The notes beneath the pieces were generated by a model. The model did not search any database. It saw only the letters and a list, made by a program, of their open reading frames with translations, and had not been told where the DNA came from. From Pseudomonas sp. efr-133-TYG-5 (GTDB lineage Bacteria; Pseudomonadota; Gammaproteobacteria; Pseudomonadales; Pseudomonadaceae): 64,000 bases of DNA. This document shows positions 1 to 9,376 of this stretch, piece after piece (positions within the stretch are counted from its first letter, which is position 1; the number at the start of each line of letters is the position of its first letter). The stretch spans positions 310,001 to 374,000 of the forward strand of contig NZ_JARVSM010000006.1 of NCBI RefSeq assembly GCF_030209175.1, read 5' to 3'. The position numbers and the translations under genes are program-made.

Positions 1-905
1 TCGGCTTCGCCGTCGCGGGCGGCGAGCCAGGCATCGAGGCGCTCGCGGTCGTTGACCGCCGAGTGCAGCAGGGCGATGCGCGCATTGAAACGCTGCTCGA
101 AGCGCGCCAGGGTCTGCGGGCCGAGGTTGATCTCCGGGATCAGCACCAGTGCCTGCTTGCCGGCCTCGAGGGTTTCGCGGATCAGCTGCAGATAGACTTC
201 AGTCTTGCCGCTGCCGGTGACACCGGCCAGCAGGAAGGCGTGATAGCTGTCGAACCCGGCGCGGATCGCTTCATAGGCCGCGCGTTGTTCGCTGTTGAGC
301 GGCAGCTCCGGCTGCGCCAGCCAGTGTTCGTGGCGGGCGCCGGGGGCATGGCGGCGCACTTCGACCTGCACCAGCGCCTTGGCCAGCAACAGGTCGAGAC
401 TGTCCTTGCTCAGCATCAGTTTGCTCAGCAACTGGTGAGCCACGCCGTGGGGGTGCTGGGCCAGCGTCGCCAGGGCTTCGCGCTGGCGCGGGGCACGGGC
501 GATGCGCGGATCCTCGAGGCTGGCGCCGGGCGCCACCGACCAGAAGCGTTCCTGGCGGGCCTCGGCCGGTTCGCCCTGGCGCAACAGCACCGGCAGCGCC
601 CAGCTCAGGGTGTCGCCGAGGCTGTGCTGGTAATACTGCGACGTCCACAGGCACAGCTTGAACAGCGCCGGCGGCAGCGGCGAGGTCTCGTCGAGCAGGG
701 CCAGCGCGGGCTTGAGCTTTTCCACCGGCACTTCGCTGGTGTCGCTGACTTCCACCAGCACCCCGATCATCTCGCGTCGACCGAACGGCACCCGCAGGCG
801 CATGCCCGGCTGCAACTGGGCGCGCAGCACGCCGGCCGGGGCCCGGTAGTCGAACAGGCGGCGCAGGGGCGAAGGCAGGGCGAGGCGCAGAATGGCGTCG
901 GGCAC
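1..905 (-). CDS. priA: Primosomal protein N' PriA (replication restart helicase), 5' part only
   Basis: The visible 301 codons are the N-terminal part of PriA, the superfamily 2 helicase that reloads the replisome at stalled forks. Residues 1-100 match the 3'-end-binding domain (start V/M-PDAILRLALPSPLRR). The Walker A motif GVTGSGKT lies at about residues 228-235, followed by EVYL. The gene runs off the left edge, so the DEAH box, zinc-binding cysteines and C-terminus are not visible. The start is a GTG at 905. An in-frame TGA lies 18 nt upstream and no ATG intervenes, so this start is nearly forced, although no good ribosome binding site is seen. It is transcribed away from rpmE, with a REP pair in between. 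Confidence 0.95.
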   Translation of the reverse strand, partial: MPDAILRLALPSPLRRLFDYRAPAGVLRAQLQPGMRLRVPFGRREMIGVLVEVSDTSEVPVEKLKPALALLDETSPLPPALFKLCLWTSQYYQHSLGDTLSWALPVLLRQGEPAEARQERFWSVAPGASLEDPRIARAPRQREALATLAQHPHGVAHQLLSKLMLSKDSLDLLLAKALVQVEVRRHAPGARHEHWLAQPELPLNSEQRAAYEAIRAGFDSYHAFLLAGVTGSGKTEVYLQLIRETLEAGKQALVLIPEINLGPQTLARFEQRFNARIALLHSAVNDRERLDAWLAARDGEA

Positions 906-952
906 GCGGGGGGATCTCGATCAGCAGGCGATTAAAAGGACTGCGTACATAA

Positions 953-1046
953 CCTGTGGGAGCGAGCCTGCTCGCGAAAGCGGTGTGTCAGGCGGCTGAT
1001 ATGGCGGCTGATAATTCGTCTTCGCGAGCAGGCTCGCTCCCACAGG
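953..1046. repeat. REP pair (BIME-like inverted repeat)
   Basis: Two copies of the Pseudomonas REP core (GTGGGAGCGAGCCTGCTCGC) face each other, about 40 bp apart, between the divergent priA and rpmE genes. Six similar pairs occur elsewhere in the window. REPs of this kind are typically intergenic and spread by RAYT transposases acting in trans; no RAYT gene is in this window. Confidence 0.9.
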
Positions 1047-1096
1047 GACAGCGCAATGGGCCGGGAGCCTAGCAGACGGTCGGTCTAAGGGACAGC

Positions 1097-1124
1097 TTGC
1101 GCGATTGACATTGTCTGGTAGAAT
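1097..1124 (+). promoter_or_regulatory. Candidate sigma70 promoter of rpmE
   Basis: A TTGCGC box (1097-1102) and TAGAAT box (1119-1124) are separated by 16 bp. The start of transcription would be near 1131, giving a leader of about 60 nt before the rpmE ATG. L31 leaders are known autoregulatory candidates in gammaproteobacteria; whether this leader is one was not tested. A nearer TTGACA at 1105 is too close to the -10 box (8 bp) to pair with it. Confidence 0.55.
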
Positions 1125-1193
1125 CCGCGGCCTAATTACGTGCGGTATTCAACAATCGTGTTGGGTGGCGGCACGCTAGCTGAGGAAGACATC

Positions 1194-1412
1194 ATGAAAG
1201 CTGATATCCACCCGAATTACCCAGAAGTTGCCGTAACTTGCAGCTGCGGCAACAAGTTCGAAACCCGTTCGACCTTCGGCAAAGCCCTGGCGATCGACGT
1301 TTGCAACGAATGCCACCCGTTCTACACCGGTAAGCAGAAGACTCTGGACACCGGCGGCCGCGTTCAGCGCTTCGCCGACCGTTTCGGTGCTTTCGGTGCG
1401 AAAAAGGCCTAA
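1194..1412 (+). CDS. rpmE: 50S ribosomal protein L31 (zinc-binding form)
   Basis: A 72-aa large-subunit protein, the usual length for L31. Zinc-ligand cysteines are present: C16 and C18 (TCSCG) and C37 and C40 (CNECH), so this is the C+ form rather than the zinc-free paralogue. The ATG at 1194 is preceded by a good GAGGAAG site. An in-frame upstream GTG at 1140 would add 18 residues that L31 does not have. A Rho-independent terminator lies about 50 nt after the stop, inside the start of the next gene. Confidence 0.97.
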   Translation: MKADIHPNYPEVAVTCSCGNKFETRSTFGKALAIDVCNECHPFYTGKQKTLDTGGRVQRFADRFGAFGAKKA

Positions 1413-1453
1413 GGCCCTTCATTCTGGAAAACCTCAGCGGCTTTTCCGGTCTG

Positions 1454-2236
1454 ATGAAAAAGGCGTCCCTCGCGGGCGCCTTTTTTGTGTCCGCGATTTG
1501 GCTGTCCGCCGCCCAGGCCTTCTGTCCGGCGCCCGCCGGACTCGCCAGCGTCGCGGTACAGCGCGTGGTCGATGGCGACACCTTGCGCCTGAGCGACGGG
1601 CGCAGTGTGCGCATGATCGGTCTCAACACCCCTGAGCTGGGCAAGCAGGGCCGCAGTGACGAGCCGTACGCAGTGGCGGCGCGCCAGCGCCTCGAGGCAC
1701 TGGTCGCCGACAGCGGCGGACGTGTCGCGCTGGTGCCCGGGAGAGAAGCCCGCGATCGTTATGGCCGCACCCTCGCGCATGTCTACAGCAGCGGCGGCGC
1801 CAATCTCGAAGCGCAAATGCTGGCCGACGGCCTCGGTTTTCAGGTGGCGGTGGCGCCGAATGTCGATCTCGTCGCTTGTCAGCAAGCCGCCGAGCGCAGT
1901 GCGCGGCAGGCCGGGCGAGGCCTCTGGCGGCATTCGCCTGTACTGAAAGCGGAGCAGATCCGTCGTTCCGGTTTCGCTGTGGTCAGTGGGCGTGTGAGCA
2001 AGGTTCAACGCAATCGCGGCGGAATCTGGATCGAATTGCAGGACTCGCTTGTACTGCGGGTTGCGCCCAATCTGCTCGGCCAGTTCGACAGCCAGCGTCT
2101 GCAAGCGCTCAAAGGCCGGCAAATCGAGGCGCGGGGCTGGATCGTCGATCGTTCCCGACGCGGCGGCCTGGACGCTTCGCAGGCGCGCTGGTTATTGCCA
2201 CTGACCGATCCGTCGATGCTGCAACGCGCGCGCTGA
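1454..2236 (+). CDS. Secreted thermonuclease-family (SNase-like) protein
   Basis: A 260-aa protein with a signal peptide (about residues 1-22, MKKASLAGAFFV... ending AQA). The SNase domain (about 32-145) has the catalytic pattern VVDGDTLRL, VRMIGLNTPE (Arg and Glu of the active site) and RDRYGRTLAHVY (second Arg). A C-terminal OB-like stretch (about 175-230) follows. It is probably a periplasmic or secreted nuclease; the substrate is not shown by the sequence. The first codons are formed by the hairpin and T-run that look like the rpmE terminator. Translation could instead begin further down, but no other start keeps the signal peptide. Confidence 0.85.
   Translation: MKKASLAGAFFVSAIWLSAAQAFCPAPAGLASVAVQRVVDGDTLRLSDGRSVRMIGLNTPELGKQGRSDEPYAVAARQRLEALVADSGGRVALVPGREARDRYGRTLAHVYSSGGANLEAQMLADGLGFQVAVAPNVDLVACQQAAERSARQAGRGLWRHSPVLKAEQIRRSGFAVVSGRVSKVQRNRGGIWIELQDSLVLRVAPNLLGQFDSQRLQALKGRQIEARGWIVDRSRRGGLDASQARWLLPLTDPSMLQRAR
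1462..1486 (+). terminator. rpmE intrinsic terminator, inside the next coding region
   Basis: Stem GGCGTCC/GGGCGCC (one G-T pair) with a 5-nt loop, followed by six T residues, 50 nt after the rpmE stop. It lies within codons 3-11 of the nuclease gene that starts at 1454. Confidence 0.8.
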
Positions 2237-2349
2237 ATAAAAATTGTAGACATTTTTTCTGTCGATTGTGAACAGTCCAGCCCTTGTGCGCCGTGGCTCT
2301 TGGCCCAAAGTCGTAGGGCAGGGCGCTTGACAGGGGTGACCGGGCAGTC

Positions 2350-2378
2350 TTGTGGGGACTTTGCGAGGCGCGTATCCT
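2350..2378 (+). promoter_or_regulatory. Candidate sigma70 promoter of the malic enzyme gene
   Basis: TTGTGG (2350-2355), a 17-bp spacer and TATCCT (2373-2378) lie about 40 nt upstream of the start codon. A TTGACA at 2327 has no good -10 partner. Confidence 0.45.
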
Positions 2379-2419
2379 CGCTGACCAGTCTGTCCAACAG
2401 TAAAAAGCGGAATGCCCAC

Positions 2420-3688
2420 ATGTCTGATCTGAAAACTGCCGCTCTCGAATATCATGCCAATCCTCGTCCAGGGAAGCTGAGTGTCGAGCTCACCAAGGCC
2501 ACTGCTACCGCCCGCGACCTGTCGCTGGCCTACAGCCCCGGCGTAGCCGAACCAGTACGCGAGATCGCCCGCGATCCTGAACTGGCCTACAAGTACACCG
2601 GCAAGGGCAACCTGGTTGCAGTCATTTCCGATGGCACCGCGATTCTCGGCCTGGGCAACCTCGGCCCGCTGGCCTCCAAGCCTGTAATGGAAGGTAAAGG
2701 CGTGCTGTTCAAGCGCTTCGCCGGCATCGACGTGTTCGACATCGAAGTCGATTCGGAAAGCCCGCAAGCCTTCATCGACACCGTCAAGCGCATCTCCATC
2801 ACCTTCGGTGGCATCAACCTGGAAGACATCAAGGCGCCAGAGTGCTTTGAGATCGAACGCGCTCTGATCGAGCAGTGCGACATTCCGGTATTCCACGATG
2901 ACCAGCACGGCACCGCGATCGTGACCGCTGCGGGCATGATCAATGCCCTGGAAATCGCCGGCAAGACCCTGCCGGAAGCCAAGATCGTCTGCCTCGGCGC
3001 CGGCGCTGCGGCCATCTCCTGCATGAAGTTGCTGGTGAGCATGGGCGCGAAGATCGAGAACATCTTCATGGTTGACCGTACCGGCGTGATCCACTCCGGT
3101 CGTGACGACCTGAACCAGTACAAAGCCGTGTTCGCCCACGCTACCGACAAGCGCACCCTGGCTGACGCCCTGCAAGGCGCTGACGTATTCGTCGGCCTGT
3201 CCGGCCCGAACCTGCTGAGCCCAGAAGGCCTGCTGTCGATGGCGGCCAACCCGATCGTCTTCGCCTGCTCCAACCCGGACCCGGAAATCTCCCCGGAACT
3301 GGCGCACGCCACCCGTAGCGACGTGATCATGGCCACCGGTCGTTCCGACTACCCGAACCAGGTCAACAACGTACTGGGCTTCCCGTTCATCTTCCGTGGT
3401 GCCCTGGACGTTCGCGCCAAGCGCATCAACGAAGAAATGAAAGTGGCCGCGGCCAACGCCCTGCGTGAACTGGCCAAACTGCCGGTCCCTCAGGAAGTGT
3501 GCGACGCCTACGGCGGCATCAAGCTGGAATTCGGCCGTGAGTACATCATTCCGAAGCCAATGGACAAGCGCCTGATCACCCTGATCTCCGACGCCGTGGC
3601 CAAGGCTGCGATCGAGACCGGTGTGGCGACCCTGCCGTATCCGAAGAACTACCCGCTGAAAAGCGTGGATGACGTGTTCAACGGCTAA
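2420..3688 (+). CDS. maeB: NADP-dependent malic enzyme, short form
   Basis: Oxidative decarboxylation of malate to pyruvate, yielding NAD(P)H. The 422-aa protein has the malic enzyme domain (Y38 in AYSPGVAEP; the Lys in VLFKRFAGIDVFD; the metal-binding HDDQHGTA) and an NAD(P)-binding domain (CLGAGAAAIS). It stops after this domain and lacks the phosphotransacetylase-like C-terminal half of E. coli MaeB (about 759 aa). The ATG at 2420 gives MSDLKTAALEYH, the typical N-terminus. The frame is open upstream to 2300, but that extension is not family-like. A strong terminator follows. Confidence 0.93.
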   Translation: MSDLKTAALEYHANPRPGKLSVELTKATATARDLSLAYSPGVAEPVREIARDPELAYKYTGKGNLVAVISDGTAILGLGNLGPLASKPVMEGKGVLFKRFAGIDVFDIEVDSESPQAFIDTVKRISITFGGINLEDIKAPECFEIERALIEQCDIPVFHDDQHGTAIVTAAGMINALEIAGKTLPEAKIVCLGAGAAAISCMKLLVSMGAKIENIFMVDRTGVIHSGRDDLNQYKAVFAHATDKRTLADALQGADVFVGLSGPNLLSPEGLLSMAANPIVFACSNPDPEISPELAHATRSDVIMATGRSDYPNQVNNVLGFPFIFRGALDVRAKRINEEMKVAAANALRELAKLPVPQEVCDAYGGIKLEFGREYIIPKPMDKRLITLISDAVAKAAIETGVATLPYPKNYPLKSVDDVFNG

Positions 3689-3710
3689 GCCGTTGTAGCG
3701 CTTCAAGCAG

Positions 3711-3743
3711 AAGCCCCGGCTCGTCATGAGTCGGGGCTTTTTT
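3711..3743 (+). terminator. Intrinsic terminator of maeB
   Basis: The arms AAGCCCCG and CGGGGCTT enclose a short loop and are followed by six T, about 22 nt after the maeB stop. Confidence 0.9.
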
Positions 3744-3774
3744 GTGCCTGTGTGATGTGGGGTGTTCTTCAGTA

Positions 3775-3846
3775 CCTCTTCGCGGGTAAGCCCGCTCCCA
3801 CAGGTCTTGGGGGTTGATTGTGGGAGCGGGCTTGCCCGCGAAGAGG
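3775..3846. repeat. REP pair between convergent maeB and mrcA
   Basis: CCTCTTCGCGGG...GCTCCCACAG and its near-perfect inverse form a 72-bp head-to-head REP pair. The core is the variant GTGGGAGCGGGCTTGCCCGCG, slightly different from the other REPs in the window. Confidence 0.9.
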
Positions 3847-3880
3847 CCGGCCCACACAACACAAAATCAACAGGCATAAA

Positions 3881-3914
3881 AAAGCCCCGAGCTTCAGGTG
3901 AAGTCGGGGCTTTT
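3881..3914 (-). terminator. Intrinsic terminator of mrcA
   Basis: Reading the minus strand, AAAGCCCCGA...TCGGGGCTTT is followed by a T-run, immediately after the mrcA stop. The stem nearly equals that of the maeB terminator, and it may work in both directions. Confidence 0.8.
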
Positions 3915-3927
3915 GGCTGGGGCTTGA

Positions 3928-6375
3928 TCAGAACAGATCGATCGGCGCCTGCTCATCCGCCGGCAGCGGGCTGCCCGGTACGGCGCCATTGCCGATCTCG
4001 TTGACTGACGGTGGCGTGTCTTCGGCCTTGAACAGCTCGAAGTAGGCGCCCGGCGTGCTTGGCGTTGCCGCACGACCGCTGACCGGATCCACCCGCAGGC
4101 TGAGGATGCCTTCCGGCTCGGGCTGAACGTGCGGCGGCTTGTCCTTGAGGGCTGCCGACATGTAGTTCATCCAGATCGGCAGCGCCACGGTGCCACCGAA
4201 CTCGCGGCGACCGAGACTTTCCGGCTGGTCGAAACCGGTCCACACCGTGGTCACGTAATCGGCGTTGTAGCCGGAGAACCAGGCGTCCTTGGATTCGTTG
4301 GTGGTACCGGTCTTGCCGGCGATATCGCTGCGGCCCATGGCCAGTGCGCGTCGACCGGTGCCGAGCTTGATCACGTCCTGCAGCATGCTGTTGAGGATGT
4401 AGGTGGTACGACCATCGACGATCCGCTCGGCCACGGCAGGCGCCTGCGGCACCGCTGCGCTGCCCCGGGCTTCGCCCGCTGCTGGCGTGTTGTTGACGGT
4501 AAAGGCCTGCGGCGCCGGTGCCGCGATGCCATCGGTGGCGGCGCCGCCCTGAGGCACGCTCGGCGGGTTGGCGACGAACAGCGTATCGCCGTTGCGGCTT
4601 TCGATCTTGTCGATGATGTACGGGGTGATCTTGTAGCCGCCGTTGGCGAACGTACTCCAGCCGGTAGCGATCTCCATCGGCGTCAGGGTCGCGGTGCCCA
4701 GGGCCAGCGACAGGTTCGGCGGCAGGTCCTGCTTGTTGAAGCCGAAACGGGTGATGTAGTCGATGGTCTTGCCGACGCCCATCGCCTGCAGCAGGCGGAT
4801 CGACACCAGGTTGCGCGACTTGTACAGCGCCTCGCGCAGCCGGATCGGGCCGAGGAAGGTGTTGGTGTCGTTCTTCGGCCGCCAGACCTTGTCCAGGTAC
4901 TCGTCGACGAACACGATCGGGGCGTCGTTGACCAGGCTGGCGGCGGTGTAGCCGTTATCCAGCGCAGCGCTGTAGACGAACGGCTTGAAGCTCGAGCCCG
5001 GCTGGCGCTTGGCCTGCATGGCGCGGTTGTAATTGCTCTGCTCGAAGGCGAAGCCACCGACCAGCGAACGGATGGCGCCGTTCTGCGGATCCAGCGACAC
5101 CAGGGCGCCTTGCGCCTGCGGAATCTGGCTGAACTTCAGTGAGTTGTTGGCCTGGCGCTGCACGCGTATCAGGTCGCCGACCTGCGCCACATCCGACGGC
5201 TGGCGCGGTGCGGCGCCCATGCTGTTGGTGTTGAGGAACGGTCGCGCCCACTTCATGGTGTCCCACGCCACATGTTCCTCACCGGTGCGGGTCAGCACCT
5301 GCAGGCCGTTCTTGTCGACCTGGGTGACGATGGCCGGTTCAAGGCTGCTGATGGTGCGCTGCTTGGTCAGTTCGCTGGCCCAGGCTTCATGGGTCTTGCC
5401 CGGCAGGCGCGACTCGGGGCCACGGTAGCCGTGGCGCTGGTCGTAGGTCATCAGGCCTTCATGCAGCGCGGTGTTGGCCATTTCCTGGAGGTTGCTCGGC
5501 ACCGTGGTGGTGACGCGGAAACCCTCGGTATAGGCGTCGCTGCCATAGCGCCCGACCATTTCGGCACGGGCCATTTCGGCGATGTACGGTGCGTTCACTT
5601 CCGGAGTCGGTACGTGGTAGCTGGCGTTCAGCGGTTCGTTGACGGCGGCGGTGTAGTCCGCCTCGCTGATCTTGCCGAGCTTGTACATGCGCCCGAGGAT
5701 CCAGTCGCGGCGCTCCTTGCTGCGCGCCGGGTTGGCCAGCGGGTTGAAGCGCGACGGGGCTTTCGGCAGGCCGGCGATCATCGCCATCTGCGCCAGGCTG
5801 ACCTCGCGGATCGACTTGCCGTAATACACCTGCGCGGCCGCCTCGATGCCGTAGGCGCGGTTGCCCAGGTAGATCTTGTTCACGTACAGCTCGAGGATTT
5901 CGTCCTTGGTCAGCTGCCGCTCGATCTGCAGGGCGAGGAGGATTTCCGTGGTTTTACGCGAGAAGCTGCGTTCGCTGGTGAGGAAGAAGTTCTTCGCCAC
6001 CTGCATGGTGATGGTGCTGCCGCCGGACTGGATGTGCCCGCTCTTGACCAGTTGGGTCGCGGCGCGCATCAGGCTGCTCGGATCGACGCCATAGTGGTTG
6101 GCGAAGTTGTCGTCTTCAGCACTTAGTAACGCATTAATGAAATTGGGCGGAATGTCGGCGAAACGGATCGGAGTACGGCGCATTTCGCCAAATTCTGCGA
6201 TCAACTTGTTGTCGCTGCTGTAGACCCGCAGCGGAATCTGCAACTGAATGCTTCTCAGCGCCTCCACAGACGGCAAACCCGGACTAAGGTAAAGAAACGC
6301 GCCGCTGAGACCTAAAAGCAGTCCGCAGAAAACGGCGACGATGGACCAACCGAAAAATTTCAGCAGACGAATCAA
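3928..6375 (-). CDS. mrcA: Penicillin-binding protein 1A (bifunctional peptidoglycan synthase)
   Basis: Class A PBP that polymerises and cross-links peptidoglycan on the outer face of the inner membrane. Order: one membrane anchor (about 8-30), a GT51 glycosyltransferase (Glu87 in SAEDDNF; GGSTITMQVAKN), an OB-like insert, then the transpeptidase with SxxK at S461 (SSFK), SRN, and KTGTTNE near residue 710. I chose the TTG at 6375 because it gives MIRLLKFFGW, the usual N-terminus, and 815 aa. The frame is open to an ATG at 6432, which would add 19 cysteine-containing residues before the anchor. It is divergent from the pil operon. The symbol ponA is also used. Confidence 0.95.
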   Translation of the reverse strand: MIRLLKFFGWSIVAVFCGLLLGLSGAFLYLSPGLPSVEALRSIQLQIPLRVYSSDNKLIAEFGEMRRTPIRFADIPPNFINALLSAEDDNFANHYGVDPSSLMRAATQLVKSGHIQSGGSTITMQVAKNFFLTSERSFSRKTTEILLALQIERQLTKDEILELYVNKIYLGNRAYGIEAAAQVYYGKSIREVSLAQMAMIAGLPKAPSRFNPLANPARSKERRDWILGRMYKLGKISEADYTAAVNEPLNASYHVPTPEVNAPYIAEMARAEMVGRYGSDAYTEGFRVTTTVPSNLQEMANTALHEGLMTYDQRHGYRGPESRLPGKTHEAWASELTKQRTISSLEPAIVTQVDKNGLQVLTRTGEEHVAWDTMKWARPFLNTNSMGAAPRQPSDVAQVGDLIRVQRQANNSLKFSQIPQAQGALVSLDPQNGAIRSLVGGFAFEQSNYNRAMQAKRQPGSSFKPFVYSAALDNGYTAASLVNDAPIVFVDEYLDKVWRPKNDTNTFLGPIRLREALYKSRNLVSIRLLQAMGVGKTIDYITRFGFNKQDLPPNLSLALGTATLTPMEIATGWSTFANGGYKITPYIIDKIESRNGDTLFVANPPSVPQGGAATDGIAAPAPQAFTVNNTPAAGEARGSAAVPQAPAVAERIVDGRTTYILNSMLQDVIKLGTGRRALAMGRSDIAGKTGTTNESKDAWFSGYNADYVTTVWTGFDQPESLGRREFGGTVALPIWMNYMSAALKDKPPHVQPEPEGILSLRVDPVSGRAATPSTPGAYFELFKAEDTPPSVNEIGNGAVPGSPLPADEQAPIDLF

Positions 6376-6477
6376 GGCTTTTGGACATCCAGGGCAAAGA
6401 ATGAATTTGGCGCCAGGGTCCCGGCAACACACAGGACGACCCGCGCTGGCAGTAAAAAGCGGAAAAAAACGCTGGGC

Positions 6478-6483
6478 ATTATA
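6478..6483 (-). promoter_or_regulatory. Candidate -10 box for mrcA
   Basis: A perfect TATAAT on the minus strand about 100 nt upstream of the chosen TTG. The -35 region is poor (GACGCC at 17-bp spacing), so this is weak evidence. It lies in the 216-bp divergent mrcA-pilM region. Confidence 0.4.
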
Positions 6484-6564
6484 AGCACTTTTCCGCTGGG
6501 GGCGTCATTTGCGCTTCTGTCAAGACGGGGCGAGGGAACGCAATGCGCATTACAGAGTCCGTAA

Positions 6565-7655
<1,091 letters not shown>

Positions 7656-7656
<1 letters not shown>

Positions 7657-8222
7657 TGGCGCGGATCAACCTTCTGCCCTGGCGCGAAGAGCGTCGCGAA
7701 GAGCGGCGCAAACGCTTCCTGCTGATCCTGACCGGCGTGCTGGTCGGCTCGATCGGCGCGGTGTTCATCGCCGACCAGGTGTTCAGTACCGCCATCGAGC
7801 GGCAAATGGCGCGCAACGACTACATCGGCAAACAGATCGCCGTGGTCGACGAGCGGATCAAGCAGATCAGCGAGCTCAAGGCCCATCGTCAGCAGCTGGT
7901 GGAGCGCATGCGCATCATCCAGGATCTGCAGGGCAACCGGCAGATCAGCGGGCGAATCTTCGACCAACTGGCGCGCACCCTGCCGGACGGGGTGTATTTC
8001 ACCAGCGTGAAAATGGTCGGCAACACCCTGTCGATCAGCGGCGCGGCGGAATCCAACAATCGCGTGTCCGACCTGATGCGCAACCTCGATGCCTCCGACT
8101 GGTTCGACGCACCGAGCCTCAATGAGGTCAAGGCGACCACCGCCGGGCAACTGGACCAGGCCAACGTGTTCCAGTTGACCGTTCGTCAGACACGGCCGAA
8201 AAACCTGGAGGACGAACAATGA
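7656..8222 (+). CDS. pilN: Type IV pilus assembly protein PilN
   Basis: A 188-aa bitopic inner-membrane protein. It begins with MARINLLPWRE, the short cytoplasmic motif that docks in PilM, followed by a membrane segment (about 22-44) and a periplasmic coiled-coil and ferredoxin-like region that pairs with PilO. Its ATG shares one base with the pilM stop (TGATG), implying coupled translation. Confidence 0.95.
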
Positions 8223-8842
8223 AACCGTCCGAATGGTTCGCCAGCCTGCGCAGCATCGACTTCAACGACCTCGACACCAGCAATATCGGCTCCTGGCCAC
8301 CGGCCGTGAAGGGCCTGGCCGGGCTGCTGCTGATGGTGCTGGTCCTGGCGCTTGGCTATAACTTTTTCATCAGCGACCTGGAAAACCAGCTCGAACTCAA
8401 ACGCACGGACGAGGCCACGCTCAAGGAACAGTTCGCCAGCAAGGCGCACCTGGCGGCCAACCTCGAGCTGTATACCCAGCAAATGAAAGAGATGGAGAAC
8501 TCATTCGGGGTGTTGTTGCGGCAGTTGCCCAGCGACACCGAGGTACCGGGCCTGCTCGAGGACATCACGCGCACCGGCCTGGGCAGCGGCCTGGAGTTCG
8601 AGGAGATCAAGCTGTTGCCGGAAGTGACCCAGCAGTTCTACATCGAGCTGCCGATCCAGATCACCGTCACTGGCGCCTATCACGATCTCGCCACGTTCGT
8701 CAGCGGCGTGGCCGGCCTGCCGAGGATCGTCACCCTGCACGATTTCGAACTGGCGCCGGCCAATCCCGAGGGTGGGACGAAGTTGCGCATGAGCATCCTC
8801 GCCAAGACCTACCGCTATAACGACAAGGGGCTGCAGAAATGA
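8219..8842 (+). CDS. pilO: Type IV pilus assembly protein PilO
   Basis: A 207-aa inner-membrane protein, partner of PilN. A cytoplasmic N-terminus with the SLRSIDFNDLD stretch is followed by one membrane helix (about 39-60), a coiled coil and a periplasmic domain. Its start overlaps pilN by 4 nt (ATGA). Together with PilN and PilP it spans the periplasm between PilM and the PilQ secretin. Confidence 0.95.
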   Translation: MKPSEWFASLRSIDFNDLDTSNIGSWPPAVKGLAGLLLMVLVLALGYNFFISDLENQLELKRTDEATLKEQFASKAHLAANLELYTQQMKEMENSFGVLLRQLPSDTEVPGLLEDITRTGLGSGLEFEEIKLLPEVTQQFYIELPIQITVTGAYHDLATFVSGVAGLPRIVTLHDFELAPANPEGGTKLRMSILAKTYRYNDKGLQK

Positions 8843-9363
8843 GCCGACTTGGTTATCTGCCCTTGTTGGCGGTGGTGATGGCCTTGAGCGGCTGCGGTGG
8901 CGACGATTTCAGCGACCTCGACGCCTACATGAACGAGGTACGTCTGCGCCCACCGGGCAAGATCGAGCCGACCCCGACGTTCCGTTCCTATCCGACGTTT
9001 ACCTACAGCGCCGCCAACCTGCGCAGCCCGTTCTCGCGCCAGGTGCGGGTCGACCTCGCCGGGCAGCAACGCGGCTCGCGCAACGTCAAGCCCGACCACA
9101 ACCGGGTCAAGCAATACCTCGAAGGCTTCAACATCGAGCAATTCGAAATGGTCGGCACGATCTCCAATGCCTCCGGCTCCTTTGCGCTGTTGCGCGGGGC
9201 CGGCGGCGTGCACCGGCTGAAAGTCGGCGACTACCTGGGGCGCAATGACGGCCGCATCGTCGCCATCAGCGCCGCCCAGGTCGATGTGGTCGAAATCGTT
9301 CCCGACGGCGAGGGCGCCTGGCTGGAGCGGCCGCGGACCATTCCTTTGAAAGAGCACTCATAG
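8839..9363 (+). CDS. pilP: Type IV pilus lipoprotein PilP
   Basis: A 174-aa inner-membrane lipoprotein that links PilN/PilO to PilQ. The lipobox is ALSGC, with lipidated C19 followed by G-G-D-D; Asp-rich +2/+3 positions fit inner-membrane retention. A disordered proline-rich segment leads to a C-terminal beta domain (about 100-165, with GTISNASGSFALLR). Overlaps pilO by 4 nt. Confidence 0.95.
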   Translation: MSRLGYLPLLAVVMALSGCGGDDFSDLDAYMNEVRLRPPGKIEPTPTFRSYPTFTYSAANLRSPFSRQVRVDLAGQQRGSRNVKPDHNRVKQYLEGFNIEQFEMVGTISNASGSFALLRGAGGVHRLKVGDYLGRNDGRIVAISAAQVDVVEIVPDGEGAWLERPRTIPLKEHS

Positions 9364-9376
9364 TGGAAGTCGAACA

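Noticed and set aside
1105-1124. TTGACA followed by TAGAAT as the rpmE promoter
   Set aside because: Only 8 bp separate them; the TTGCGC box at 1097 gives a proper spacing.
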